64,000 nucleotides of DNA, taken from contig OZ020492.1 of NCBI GenBank assembly GCA_963971405.1, positions 11,458,151-11,522,150 of the forward strand. The letters are read 5' to 3'. Below the pieces are notes generated by a model, which was not told the DNA's origin, ran no database searches, and worked only from the letters and a program-made list of their open reading frames with translations. The DNA is from Psococerastis gibbosa (taxonomy: Eukaryota > Arthropoda > Insecta > Psocodea > Psocidae). The position numbers were made by a program, and so were the translations under genes. Shown here in pieces: positions 48,412 through 59,439 of this stretch. Each line of letters starts with the position of its first letter. Positions within the stretch are counted from its first letter, which is position 1.

Positions 48412-51215
48412 TCAATGAGATTGAGTAGGCCTAGATGGATAATGGAGAAACTTTTTAGCTATTCTTTCATTTGAACGAGAAGATCTGTAACCTGTAACTT
48501 CGTCTTCATAGTCGTCCACGCAATCGACGTCTCGAGCTATGTTCATTCCTCGAGTTGAAGATCTATTAGAAGATCGATGCGTAGGAAAATTCTTCTCCAT
48601 TTTCCTATAGCTAGCATGTAGTGGAATATCAATAGGCGTAAAGGCTTTGATGTCAGCAGTTCTTAAGATACTTGGAGATTGATGAGGTGGCCGATGTTGA
48701 GGAAATTTTTTCGGTAATGTTCCATGAGGGGGCTGAAATGGTATATCATCTGATGATTCTTCAACTTCGAGATCCTGTGGTACCAGTGCTACGTTTCGAT
48801 GTCTCCGTGGTTGGCACGTTGAATATGGCTGAGCTTTATTTTGAGTTTGAGGAAGAATTTGCTGCTGACGGTTTGTAGCTGCTGCGGCTTCCCGGGCTAG
48901 AACCTCTTTCTTCCAATCTTCGCTCAGTTCCTTAGTTTGCTCATAGTCATATGAATATGCCAGGGAGGCCATCACCGATAAACACTGTCAAAAACAACAA
49001 TGAAGTTTTTTTTCAATTCAGTATGAATATTATTTTTTAGGTACCTATATACGCAATGCGTTTCAGTTGGAGCTAAAATTACCCACATAATATTGAATTA
49101 CAGAAATAACACCGTTCTCGATCAGATGCGGATGAAAGGTAAAATGTGGGAAGTATACAGAGTCCCAGGAAAATGTGTTCTGCTCAGGAACTAATCAACT
49201 AATTGTAGATCTATGCAATGATTATGAATCCATTGGCGATCATGAGAGTAGGCCTATGTCAGGAAATTTTCAATAGAACTTCGTTTTAACGACAATTTGC
49301 GGTCCTAAACACAAAGTTTACTGAGAATCTCATGACTTCCTGAAAAATCTCAATTTCTTTAATACACCTAGCAAAACACAAACGCACCTCGTTACTTTAT
49401 GTGAAAAATTAACGTGGCATAGTACATCGGAGTGACTTTTGATATGCATATGCCCGGTCTCTGTCAACGATTTCCCATCTTATCACTTAATTTGGAAGTT
49501 CATAAAATCGGCTACTAAACTGGCTCTGTCCAGAGCTTTTGCTTCATTTTCTTCGATCATGTTAGATAAAATAACAATAATATGAAGTTTTATGGAGAGA
49601 AAACGAATCTAATTGATTATACTTTCAATATAAACTTACTATGTTTAACATCTGCAACAATTTGGCCATGCAACGGTGTAAAACAATTAACCATAATATC
49701 TTGGCTATGTTATAGGACATAGGTAAAATATAAGCTACCCAATGTCTGGATTCTGCCCTTGTTAACCATTTCATTTCAAAAATTAGGTTCCTTTAGGCGG
49801 CCATTCCACAGGCGAATTTACTTGAAAAATTGACTTTGTCATTGACGTTTGTTTTAAGGAGACTATTATGTAGATATTTGACTTATGTATTATAAATTAA
49901 GTTATAATATGGTAGATTGGTAGAGACTTATTAATGATGTCTGCTACCATATCAGAACTTAATTTATAATAGATAAGTTTAATATCTACATAATAGTCTC
50001 CTTAAAACAAAACAAACGTCAATGACAAAGTCAATTTCTCAAGTAAATTCGCCGGTGGAATGGCCGCCTAACTTACACAACAAACAGCAGGAGCATAATA
50101 CAGCATTCCATTTACAGGGAAATGTGGAATCCTTGTGAAGACATAAATTGCGTTGAAGAGGTGCAGTACTGAAAAATTTATTGTCAGCCAATGACAAAAG
50201 ATGCTGGCAATTTTCAAATAAAATATAGAATGCTGACACTTAATTGCAAAATATGTTAAAAGAAGTGCGCTGTAGATAAGACCACTGCCTGCCACTGGCT
50301 GAGCATAAGGATATGCTTTTCTATATGGCTCGCCGTAACCATAACTTGCTGCAGTTAATAAAGCATTTACTCCCTGAAATAGAAAAAAAAGTCAAAGTTA
50401 AGTTGTAATATAATATTGTTTTTTTTTTTTTTTTTTAAATAAAAGATTAATCGCATACAATCAATTTAATGAATGCATCCGATTGACCTCTTCAGTCGTC
50501 GCTGTAGGTTAGTACCCGTGTTGAGTTACAACACGTATCCGATTGCAAGGCGTATAAGGACTCGCAAAAGTGCAAGCACGTTACCACCTGGCCATCGAAG
50601 TCGATTATGGAAATAGGCCCAATTTTTTTATTGTCTTAAAATATTCATGTGAATTTCCCTCGTTAGATATTTCTTTAAATGAAACAATTCCGAAATAGAT
50701 GCAAACTCATCGGACACGTCGTAAAAATGTCAGACGACCGCATGCCAAACAAAATTTGTAAAGGGGGGGGGGGGACGTCCTCGAAAACGCTGGAAGGATG
50801 AGTTAGAAATTGACCTTCGCGAGTAGGGAGTCCACAGAGGGTGGAGCGTTGTACAAAACCGAGATGACTGGAGGAGTGTTGTCGAGCAGGCCAGAGCCAA
50901 AGCTAATCAAGGGCTGTTGAGCTAGAAGATGATGAAGAAGAAGAAGAAGAAGCAAAAGAAGAAGAAAAGGACGAAGGCGAAGTAGAAGAAGAAAAAGAAG
51001 AAGAAGAAGATATTTCCTTAAACATATAAAGAAGCCATTGCAATAGCTTGATGAAACACTTTGCGTCTTACTGAGAACAGATCCGCCTATGAATAACGAC
51101 TTAAGCAGTTTATACTTACTACTTCGAAGAGTCGGAAAAGTGACATGCGATTTGTTGGTTTTTTAAAATCAATACTAAATTTTTTGCAGCAGCATTCGAA
51201 TCTGGTGTCATTCAT
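48412..51215 (-). CDS. MTL-C: diverged four-TM MARVEL-like protein
   Basis: Coding exons: 51215-51120 (32 codons, donor GTA|GTAAGT), 50373-50077 (99 codons, acceptor TATTTCAG, donor TGT|GTAAGT) and 48984-48412 (190 codons plus stop, acceptor TTGACAG). All phase 0, 321 residues in total. The start is the ATG after the acceptor at 51253, as in MTL-A and B. The N-terminus has a CCC cluster that could be lipid-modified (inference). TM1 spans junction 1 (MSLFRLFEV|GVNALLTAAS). TM2 is about SGLIYSALLLTYFAI, TM3 about LTINFSVLHLFNAIYVF and TM4 spans junction 2 (YYAPAVCC|CLSVMASLAYSY). The basic tail of about 180 residues has three related motifs, KKFPQHRP, KNFPTHRS and KKFLHYPS, and no RRNS site. 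Intron positions and phases match MTL-A and B although sequence identity is low. Confidence 0.72.
49796..50068. mobile_element. MITE (family 2) abutting the MTL-C exon 2 donor
   Basis: Inverted arms of about 85 bp, GGCGGCCATTCCACAGGCG on the left and GGCGGCCATTCCACCGGCG in reverse complement on the right, with TA at 49794-49795 and 50069-50070. The right end is 8 bp from the exon boundary, so intron 2 of MTL-C begins GTAAGTTA and then MITE. Confidence 0.85.
50420..50615 (-). mobile_element. Second SINE family, near full length
   Basis: Matches 7655-7826. The minus-sense head is CTTCGATGGCCAGGTGGTAA. A T run at 50419-50435 forms the tail. It lies in intron 1 of MTL-C. Confidence 0.65.
50690..51010 (+). 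pseudogene. LINE 3' end with GAA tail
   Basis: Plus-strand frames give RPRKRWKDELEIDLRE and WSVVQNRDDWRSVVEQARAK, the typical C-terminus of an RTE-like LINE protein, followed by a long GAA-rich tail (50928-51010). The same end occurs on the minus strand at 54765-54893. Confidence 0.75.
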
Positions 51216-51539
51216 CACGACTGTCAATGCATAGCAAGTGACCAAATCTGAAACGAGAAAGTATCAGGTAGCATATTATTGCTTTCCTATTTAGGCGTCA
51301 GTCACTCAGTCAGCGTGATGACCGAAATGTGCAATTCCGAGGCCAATCAGCCAGACGGCTGTAACTTGAAGAGAGAGAGACTTCTCGATCTAGTATAGAT
51401 TTTGAATCCACGACAGCAGAGCGTGTTTCAAACTGCGGCAAACTTGATAATGTGCACAGCGTTGGCAGGGGAACATGGTGGGACATGATAACGCATTGAG
51501 ACTATACCAGTCAGTCTACGTGCGTGATGGCAAGTCGTG

Positions 51540-52110
51540 GTCACCTCCGAATTAATTGTGTGACTTTACCATGTTCCCCAAGTGGTTTGGAATCCACTAT
51601 AATCAGGAGGTCCACCCTGTCAGTCAACTCCCCTTCTCCCCAAGGTCACGGAGTCTGCCCTTAGGGTGTCTCAAGTTATTAAACAGACTCACTCCTCCGC
51701 CAGACTGACAGGAAAAAATCTAGCTTGGATAAGGCTATGGATCTATTGTTCTCTATCATTATATATATATATGTTATTTTTATATTATATCTATTATTTA
51801 TATTTAAAGAATATAGGTATTCCTGATTCCAACGGCAAGGCACGAATTTATAAGGAGTAGGTTTTGTTTCCCATGTATGAATGTCCGTTCCGATTTCCAA
51901 CGCCAGCTTTCAGCATTTCTGCTTCAATCTACCCTGTCAGCCTGGCGAGGGGAGTGAGTCTGTTTCTTAACTTGTGGCGCCTTAAGGGCAGACTCCTTCA
52001 ACCCAGGGAGAGGGGGAGTGACTGACAGGGTGGACCTCCTGACTATAGTGGATTCCGAACCACTTGCGGAACATGGTAAAGTCCCACGATTAATTCGAAG
52101 GTGACTCGAC
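51540..52110. mobile_element. Element with long inverted repeats
   Basis: The arm at about 51540-51710 (with ATGTTCCCCAAGTGGTTTGG and GAGGTCCACCCTGTCAGTCA) is inverted at about 51930-52105. A one-arm relative is at 55215-55425. The short middle is AT-rich. Confidence 0.7.
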
Positions 52111-52830
52111 ATGCACTTTTGTGAATGTGACATTACCTCTACCTCTGCCCTTTACCCTCTCCCCCTTCCTCTATTTCGTGTCGTTAAAAAGGGCGATATA
52201 AGCTATAATAGGCTATCTTGTCTAGAGGACTCATGCGCGACAGACCGTAAAGGTTCAAGGTGTGAGGATTTTCAGAGGATTATCGTCCACCAGAGGATTT
52301 TTTCAGTCAGCAACAAGTCCGGGAGTCCAGTTTCCCCCAGTAGTGAAGACAATAATGTATAAGGTACAGTGGGTGAGCTCAATAATGTTTTTCAAAACTA
52401 CACAGTGGACATAGTATACATTCCATAAGGATCGAAAGGCCGAAAAGAGGATTATTAATTCTTCATAACCTTGGATAAAAATAATAATTATTATTTTAAT
52501 TTCAGTTTCTCACCTAAGCTAAGTGCACGTATTGATTTTCAGTGATAAGAGCCCTGACTTTCACTCCAAATGCTGTTGCTTTGAGTGCCACACTACTTTA
52601 TTAAATTTTTGTATGCAATACATGGGACGGCATGTTGTTAAGTTGAGTCTATAATAAGAATAACATGGCTAGTTGCTTACTATAAGAGGTTGATTCGGTT
52701 AGGTCATTCCTATTATTACATGATAATTAATACCTTTGTGTATTTATTTATTTAATTGCTTATAAAGCTTTCCTTTGAATATTGAATAAACTATAAGAAT
52801 AAACAGCTACATTAAATTGAAAACTCACCA

Positions 52831-52925
52831 ATATAATGTGTCGCCAGATGGGTCGCATGATACTGCAGAAATATTTCAGTTTTCAACAGAGCTAATGCAA
52901 GTTTGCGGTGGTACTTTATTTTATC
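52831..52925 (-). other. Possible 5' untranslated exon of MTL-C
   Basis: A segment ends ATTATATTG|GTGAGT in the minus sense and lies upstream of the MTL-C coding exons. Its short ATG frame is out of phase with the next exon, so it would be non-coding. Support is weak. Confidence 0.25.
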
Positions 52926-52929
52926 GTCC

Positions 52930-53490
52930 AGTAAAGACCATGAAGGTTACCAGGAAAACTGCCAGATGTCACTAACCTCTGAAGACAATTTTTTGGCATT
53001 ACGAACTATATAGAAAACTCAGCCTAACAACTAGTTTCTAAGCAATTTGGGACACTGCATTGTTTATATTTCTCGCCACTTTCCGTTCTTTGGATAGCTA
53101 GAGGCGTTGCTAGGGTGGGGACGTTAACCCCACCCCTAAGTTTTGAAAATAAAACAGGCTCTTAAGGAGTTAGGGTATAGGCTACTGGTGAGCATTATTT
53201 AGTAGGTACAGGCATAACGGCATCAAAGAACTAAAGAATGGGAAATGCAAAATACGATGAGATTCAAAAGAGTACTTCCCTCCCTACGAAAAGTGAAATA
53301 TCTCTCCTTTAGAGAGTTTTTGTAAATAGGTGAAACACTGCAGTGTGTAGTGCATAGTGCACAATTTCCCCTTTATAGTCCGTTCACATAATTAACGGTC
53401 GCACTGCACACTCTAAACAACCGCATTATAAGTTAACCTCTCACTGTCTCGTGGGGTGTGTTACAACCGCTACCAGCACGTCATCTAACG
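52930..53490. other. Intergenic, nothing identified
   Basis: No ORF or repeat end recognised. Confidence 0.4.
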
Positions 53491-53494
53491 TTCT

Positions 53495-53660
53495 CAGAGA
53501 AATAATCAGTGGTAGTAAATAAACACTTTCAATGATATACCAAATACAATAAAAGATCTGAAAAAATACAGGGAAATAAAACAACAAGTAAAGTCATGGC
53601 TCCATAGTAAAATCGAATAAATTTTTAATTAAAATTAAAATAACAGAATACTAGACATGG
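53495..53660 (+). pseudogene. LINE C-terminal fragment
   Basis: FNDIPNTIKDLKKYREIKQQ followed by VKSWLHSK and a stop resembles the last residues of many LINE reverse-transcriptase proteins. Surrounding sequence is broken. Confidence 0.5.
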
Positions 53661-53954
53661 CCTACAGACGTCTCAAAAAGGTACAAGTACATATAGTGAA
53701 GAACTTGCAGACAGACCCATTGGTCTTGCAAGACTTCAGACATCCTGACAAAAACATTAAATAAAAAAAAAAAATAAATAAAAAAAAAGCAGTAGTGATA
53801 CTTGAGAAGTCTGTTATAAAATCGTTATGGGTGATTTTCATAAATGCATACAATATATTTTTTTTCATCCACTCTCTTTTGGGTGGATTGCGACGAGTAC
53901 CGTAGTCTTCAATAAATTAGAAAAATATACAAAACATTAACACATGTAAATAAA

Positions 53955-54233
53955 TAAGTAAATAAATAAATCTTGACTTCTTGTTTTACTAAGCCAACCT
54001 AGCGGAGTTAGGGCTATAAAACCCTCTGTTACATCCAACTAGGATGACCCGGGACCGCCTGCTTTACATGCTGCCCTCCAAAGCCCACAAGTCCCACACT
54101 TTCTACATTTTCTGGCCATGCTTCGGAGGGCATGTAGAAGCAGGCGGTCCCGGGCCTTCCTAGTTGAGTGTAAGAGGGGGCTTTATAGCCCTAACTCCGC
54201 TGGGTTGGCTTGGCAATAGAAAAAAAAGGCAAT
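53955..54233. mobile_element. Two SINE fragments in inverted orientation
   Basis: A minus-strand copy (53955-54085) and a plus-strand copy (54089-54233) of the 54430-54640 family meet head to head, giving a strong hairpin. Confidence 0.75.
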
Positions 54234-54429
54234 ATTTGTTAATTTATATATGAGCATCAACAATTACAAGTTTTATTTTACAGACGGAGAAAACTGAAAA
54301 CTAAAAATGAAAATTTAGATTCTTACGCATTTTAATTATTTATAGTTTGTCATTTAGAGGCATTTTCGGGAAAAGGAGAAATTTCAGCGTCCCAAGGCTT
54401 TCACTGCCTCAGTAAACAGCACATAACTG

Positions 54430-54640
54430 TCAGGACGTGTAGAATAGTGGAACGGACTCTGACTTTCACCCGTAAGGTTGTTGGTTCGAGTCCTACACAT
54501 GCTACATTTGCTGGCCATGCTTCGGAGGGCACGTAAAGCAGGCGGTCCCGGGCTCTCCTAGGTGAGTGTCAGAGAGGGCTTTATAGCCCTAACTCCGCTA
54601 GGTTGGCTTAGTAATACAACAAAAAGAGTCATTATTTATT
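54430..54640 (+). mobile_element. tRNA-derived SINE, reference copy
   Basis: Head GTCAGGACGTGTAGAATAGTGG, B box GTTGGTTCGAGTCC, body with TGCTTCGGAGGGCACG and GCGGTCCCGGG, 3' block CTCCGCTAGGTTGGCTTAG and TTATTTATTT tail. Confidence 0.8.
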
Positions 54641-54764
54641 TATAACTTTGAAAACGGGAATGTTCCGTTCTAAATGGTCACCACACCCATAATGGATCCA
54701 ATTATATTAATCTCGAATTGTATGAGACTGGGAAAAAATTCATTATGAAGGAAATAACAGCTTC

Positions 54765-54893
54765 TTCTTCTTCTTCTTCCGGCTCTACAGCCCTTGGTGG
54801 GCTTTGGCCTGCTCGACAACACTCCTCCATTCTTCTCGGTTTTGCACAACGCTCCACCATCTGGAGACTCCCAACTCGCGAAGGTCGAAATAA
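54765..54893 (-). pseudogene. LINE 3' end with GAA tail
   Basis: Reverse-complement partner of 50790-50960; the minus sense encodes WSVVQNREEWRSVVEQAK and ends in a GAA run. Confidence 0.7.
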
Positions 54894-55214
54894 AAGGAAA
54901 TAACAGCAGACTTTGTAAACTTCGTGCGTTATTGATATATTAAATGACATACATAAGTTGAGTTTTTATAGTTGCTCCGAAAATTATCAAATACCATGAA
55001 AGTAGTCTTTCTTTTTTCATCAAATAGTCACTACTAAGTAGCCCCCTCGGTTCGCTATATGTTGGCGTATTAGTGAGCTTCGCATATTGTTGCTTGCAAT
55101 CAAGGCTTCATGTCCGTTCATGAAGTACAACCAACTTGCTATAATTTCGAAATACTGAAACAAATAAATAAGTTGTAGTAGTAGTATGGTTTGATACAGT
55201 CCCAGGCCACGGTG

Positions 55215-55425
55215 TGGGCCCATAGGACTCCAGTGGACCTCCTGATTATAGTGGATTCCGAACCACTTGGGAAACACAGTGAAGTCACACGATTAGTTCG
55301 GAGGTGACCAGGACAAGTCCTACCATGTTTCCCTACCGGCACTGTGCACACGACCAATTTATCTGCAGCTTTGAACCTGCTCTGGTCCGCTGGATTCAAC
55401 TTGGTATGGCGGCCGGCAACAAGTT
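55215..55425. repeat. Single arm of the 51540-52110 repeat family
   Basis: Shares GTGGACCTCCTGATTATAGT and GGATTCCGAACCACTTG with the right arm of that element. Confidence 0.65.
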
Positions 55426-55900
55426 GTAAGTAAGCATAAATTAATTAGAATGGCTCTTAGTTTACGGGTTATGGCAAAAATCAACGGAGCTCAGCGCTTG
55501 CGCCATAAATCACAAGTCAGAAAAAAATTGAATTAAAGTATAAATTAGAGATGAATGCATTCATTGCAAACAGAAGTAATGAATAGCCTATTTTTAACAC
55601 GGGATGAATGTCTTGCAGTAAAAACCGTTCTTTTCATGCAGGCAAATTAGTTTTTTTTCGCATTCCTACGGATAAGGAAACACGAAGAATTGGGCTCCAC
55701 CTCCACAACAGTCCAATGAAGAAAGGAGTTAAGTCCCATTTAAAAGAACCGGTACGAGTGAACCCGTACTAGTTTCTCTATTTAACAATTTATATAGGTA
55801 CCAATATATTTAATATGAGTATAGTTTAATGGTAAATAATTGTCCTAGGGTTAATTTATCGGTTGCCTCGACAGCTCTGAATTACTCGATGGGACTTTTT

Positions 55901-56134
55901 CAGTGGCGGCGCTAGAAATTTTAAGGCGGGGTGGGCCATGGAGGGGCATGACTTCTATCTGGGGGGGCCAATGAAGAAACAAAACACTTTTCATTGGGAG
56001 TAGGTATACCGTTCAATAATGCTGCAATTTAACAAGATGTAAAATATCTCAAAACTGGGGGGGCCCCGGAGGGGCCGGAGAAACTGTTGGGGGGGGGGCA
56101 GGCCCCCTCGGGCACCCCCGTAGCGCCGCCACTG
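55901..56134. mobile_element. hAT-type MITE
   Basis: CAGTGGCGGCGCTAG opens and its inverse GTAGCGCCGCCACTG-like text closes 234 bp. Flanks GACTTTTT and GACTTTTG give a 7/8 match to an 8-bp duplication. A diverged internal copy without clear ends is at about 56335-56545. Confidence 0.85.
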
Positions 56135-56334
56135 GACTTTTGCATAGTCTAGAACGGGCAGAAAAATATACATCAACTCAATAAAATGATAAAAACCGGG
56201 TGTTTCAAAAATTGTTACATAACTCCTTCTTCCACCGGAGCCTTCAATTACTACCTACTCTATAGGTTCCAATAAACGCGTATTACTTATTTTGAGCCTT
56301 AGCCTAACTGCGGAAGAAGTGCTGAGGACCGGGA

Positions 56335-56545
56335 GAAGATCAGTGGCTAGAAGTTTTAAGATGGGGGCCATGAGGGGCATGACTTCTATCTGGGGGGGGG
56401 GGGGTGCAATAATAAAACAAAACATTTTTCATTGGAAGGTATACCGTTCAATAATTCGCAATCTAACAACATGTAAAATATCTCAAAATTGGGAAGAGGG
56501 GCCGGAGAAACTTTTTGGGGGGGGGGGGGCAGGCTGGCACTGGAG
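56335..56545. repeat. Diverged copy of the 55901 MITE
   Basis: Shares GGGGCATGACTTCTATCTGG, ATACCGTTCAATAAT and ATGTAAAATATCTCAAAA with the first copy. Confidence 0.7.
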
Positions 56546-56559
56546 AGGATTTGTAAGGA

Positions 56560-57120
56560 GGCCCGTATATTTTGAGCTCTATTCAAAATTACAAAGTTTG
56601 GGAAGTCTAGAAGGGTTACAGGTGTGCCGTATGGAGGAAGACAATCATTGTGCCAGTTTGAGCCTGGCTTTAGACATAGTCAGCCCATTCATTTCGTACT
56701 CATCTGAAGGTGGCAGCGCAGCCATTGTTAAAGAAAAAAAAATGGCGGCTTTCTTCTGATTTAATTTCCCGCGGTTTTAACACAGACGGTAGGGGGCACC
56801 ATATGCCTTAGGCATTCTACAAGTTATGCCCCAAGGTCAAGGCCGTAGCCAGAGGGGGGTCCAGGGGGTCCGGACCCCTCCCGAAATATTTGCAGTGTAC
56901 ACTAGATAGAATGGAGTTTTAAATATATTGAGGTTACCTAACCTCATGTGAGGTAAGTTCCCGAAAAACATTTCGGGCTGCGGCCTTGAGCACGGTTAAT
57001 CACGGGGGCAACTAACGACGGCAGTAACCAGCAGCCCGCAAGATATCCATAATATTGACAGACATACATTTTATCATACCTTATTAGGCAATCAACTGGA
57101 TATGGCCCCCGTTAGCAAAG
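56560..57120. other. MTL-D intron 2, nothing identified
   Basis: Contains dispersed-repeat text near 56840-57000 (GCCGTAGCCAGAGGGGGG). No gene. Confidence 0.4.
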
Positions 57121-57124
57121 CTAA

Positions 57125-57504
57125 GGCGCCCATTCCACCGACCGGCTAGGGCTATTTACAAAAACAGTGACGTGGTAGCAGACATTCAAGACTTAGGCGG
57201 GGTTTCCACCGACCTCGCATTGCAGAATTGACGGAAATGTTTATTTTCCTCTATGCCATAGTTAAAATTGATCAATGATCATACAGTAAAATCACAAACA
57301 AACTAAAATTAAAAAATGGCGTCATGGGATATGTTAAGTACAAACATTTTAATAGATTTCTATAAAAAGAAAAATTCTAATTTCCGTCAATGTCATTTGC
57401 ATTCTGCAATGCGAGGTCGGTGGAAGCGCCACCTAAGTCTTGAATGTCTGCTACCACGTCACCGTTTTTGTAAATAGCCCTAGCCGGTCGGTGGAATGGG
57501 CGCC
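57125..57504. mobile_element. MITE (family 1), second copy
   Basis: GGCGCCCATTCCACCGACCG arms of at least 75 bp, TA at 57122-57123 and 57505-57506. It shares the interior with 6348-6736 in opposite orientation. Its right end is 21 bp from the MTL-D exon 2 donor. Confidence 0.85.
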
Positions 57505-58215
57505 TAATCATAATGATATACTTACAGTAGCGAATCCCAAGTTGTAACTCTGCGGGTAGTACTGAAACGTACGAACCGCGCACAGGGTAAACGAACACGC
57601 GTGTAGTAGAACCATCAGTAAGTTGAAGCCTCCTTCTAATTTCTTCATGTTGGTGAATGTTGGTGGTAAAATATATATATGAAGAAAACCGAGAAACTGT
57701 AGCAGAAGGATACTGCGCAGACAATGCAGGACCACAGCACTCCGTCCGAATTAATTCCTAACGGCTGAGTAACAATGGTTAAAATTGTCAGGCTGATAAT
57801 CTGGAAATAGAAGAAAAAAAACATGTTAAATTGTTCTGGCTGTGCATCAAATCTGAGGTGTTTTTATAAATCACTGTAAACGGTAAAATCTGGGCTGATT
57901 GGTCGATCTGAAAGCGTACTTCCGTGTATAGTTCGTCATGCGTCAATAACATCACAAATATAATATAACTCTCTAGCCTTTTCCTCATTTTAAGGCAACT
58001 TACAGCCTTATAATATAAAAATTATGGCTGCTACAGGCGACTGCGACCAAGTGTCTTTCAAATTTAGATTAGCTCTAACTGTGCAAATATGAAAATGAAA
58101 GCTTGAAATGTGATGTCTACCTAAAACTAAAACCCATGAAATACGGCATAAGGCTATGCGGGTTTACCTTGGCGAAAACAACTCCGGTTACAATGACACT
58201 TTGGATATATGGACA

Positions 58216-58412
58216 CAGTGGCGGACTGGGACTGGAAATCGGCCCTGGCATTTTCGGATACCGCGGCCCCATTCCCAGGTCAAAAAGGCGGACGCGCGCT
58301 TACATTTGAAATTATTAGTAATTTTATTTTGTTTTGTTTTTTCCTTTGATGTCCGGCCTCAAACAACTATTTTTGGTCCGCCCCGTCTGCCCGCCGGCCC
58401 AGTCCGCCACTG
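58216..58412. mobile_element. hAT-type MITE at MTL-D exon 1
   Basis: CAGTGGCGGACTGGG and its inverse CCCAGTCCGCCACTG bound 197 bp. Flanks TATGGACA and TAGGACAT are only roughly alike. The interior is GC-rich at both ends. Confidence 0.75.
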
Positions 58413-58419
58413 TAGGACA

Positions 58420-59430
58420 TATTTATCTCGTCCAATGAGTGTCTTTATAAGCAAAGTCTAAAGTTTATCAGTTAAGATCAGATCTAACGTCATTTGCCTA
58501 GGTTCGATTAGAAGACTGGGCGTGAGCATTACTGGCCATGAAAATTGATTTCTACTCATTGGCCACGCGACAAATTAATGCTTACACCTACAGTTCTACA
58601 TGGGAGAGATGGGAAATTCATTTCAATTCGTACCAATTATCAAGTCGTATTCATATCAAGCGCGCCAAAAAATCTTTGTTTGAATGCCACGTTTCCCTTG
58701 ACCAGCCATTAGAAAAAACGTACTAGGAGGCCCCAGGCTTGTAAAAACATTCTAAAATGTCCCATATCTAGAGTCAGCCGATCGATCCTGATCAGATTCG
58801 TTGAAAATGTGCTCACAATAAACACATCCTATGTCTATATACAATATGTACAATGTTATTGATATTGTTTTTACCATTTCAATTAGCTTCATTGATGCGG
58901 CAGTTAGTTTTCTCTACGTCACATCAAGATAATTGTTCGGCTTCCGTAAATTATCCATAGTTTGTAAAATCGAGTCTGAAAGCAGAAAGAGCGCTTTGGA
59001 AACTAAAGAATTAATCATCATAGGTTGATACGTCTTTAGAAATCAATACTGAATGTCGTTGTTCTTTTTTAGCCTGGTTAAATCTGGCAGTGTCGTATGC
59101 AGTGGGATCAGGACTGATGTTGCTATCTCAAAGTACAGGATACAAATCAACAATTCCCAGCCCCAAATGTTCCTAAGAATGTGTATGAATGCTTCCAAGC
59201 GTTTCGTACACATCGGTAGTCGACATCTCTAGTGGCATGTACTTGTTTATGGTTATGGTCCGGATTGAATGATTCAATGACATTGCGTGCTATTGGCCAC
59301 ATGAGAAATTTTAAGCAGTCGCATTTGTACAAATGACGTGTCGAGTTATATTTAGTAGGAAGATGTGCATTGAGGGCCTTTGGTACATGTTCCAATTCTA
59401 TCCGATTCGACTGATCTTTTTGCTTTCCAA
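58420..59430. other. Intergenic, nothing identified
   Basis: No recognisable gene; a minus-strand ORF at 59147-59395 has no family resemblance. Confidence 0.35.
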
Positions 59431-59439
59431 TTTATACGT

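Larger units (their letters stand above)
55020..58272 (-). pseudogene. MTL-D: fourth four-TM gene, frameshifted
   Basis: Exon 1 ends at 58168 (AAG|GTAAAC) and encodes IQSVIVTGVVFAK. Exon 2 is 57800-57526 (acceptor TTTCCAG, donor ACT|GTAAGT). Exon 3 is 55154-55020 (acceptor TTGTTTCAG) with YFEIIASWLYFMNG and a short 44-residue end. Junctions are phase 0 like the other members, and TM1, TM2, TM3 (GGFNLLMVLLHACSFTLCAV) and TM4 can be placed. Exon 2 is 275 bp, not a multiple of three: the frame changes at an ATATATATAT run near 57671-57680. The only in-frame ATG codons of exon 1 (58272 and 58251) lie inside the MITE at 58216-58412. It may be dead, or the frameshift may be an error in the dinucleotide run. 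Confidence 0.6.
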
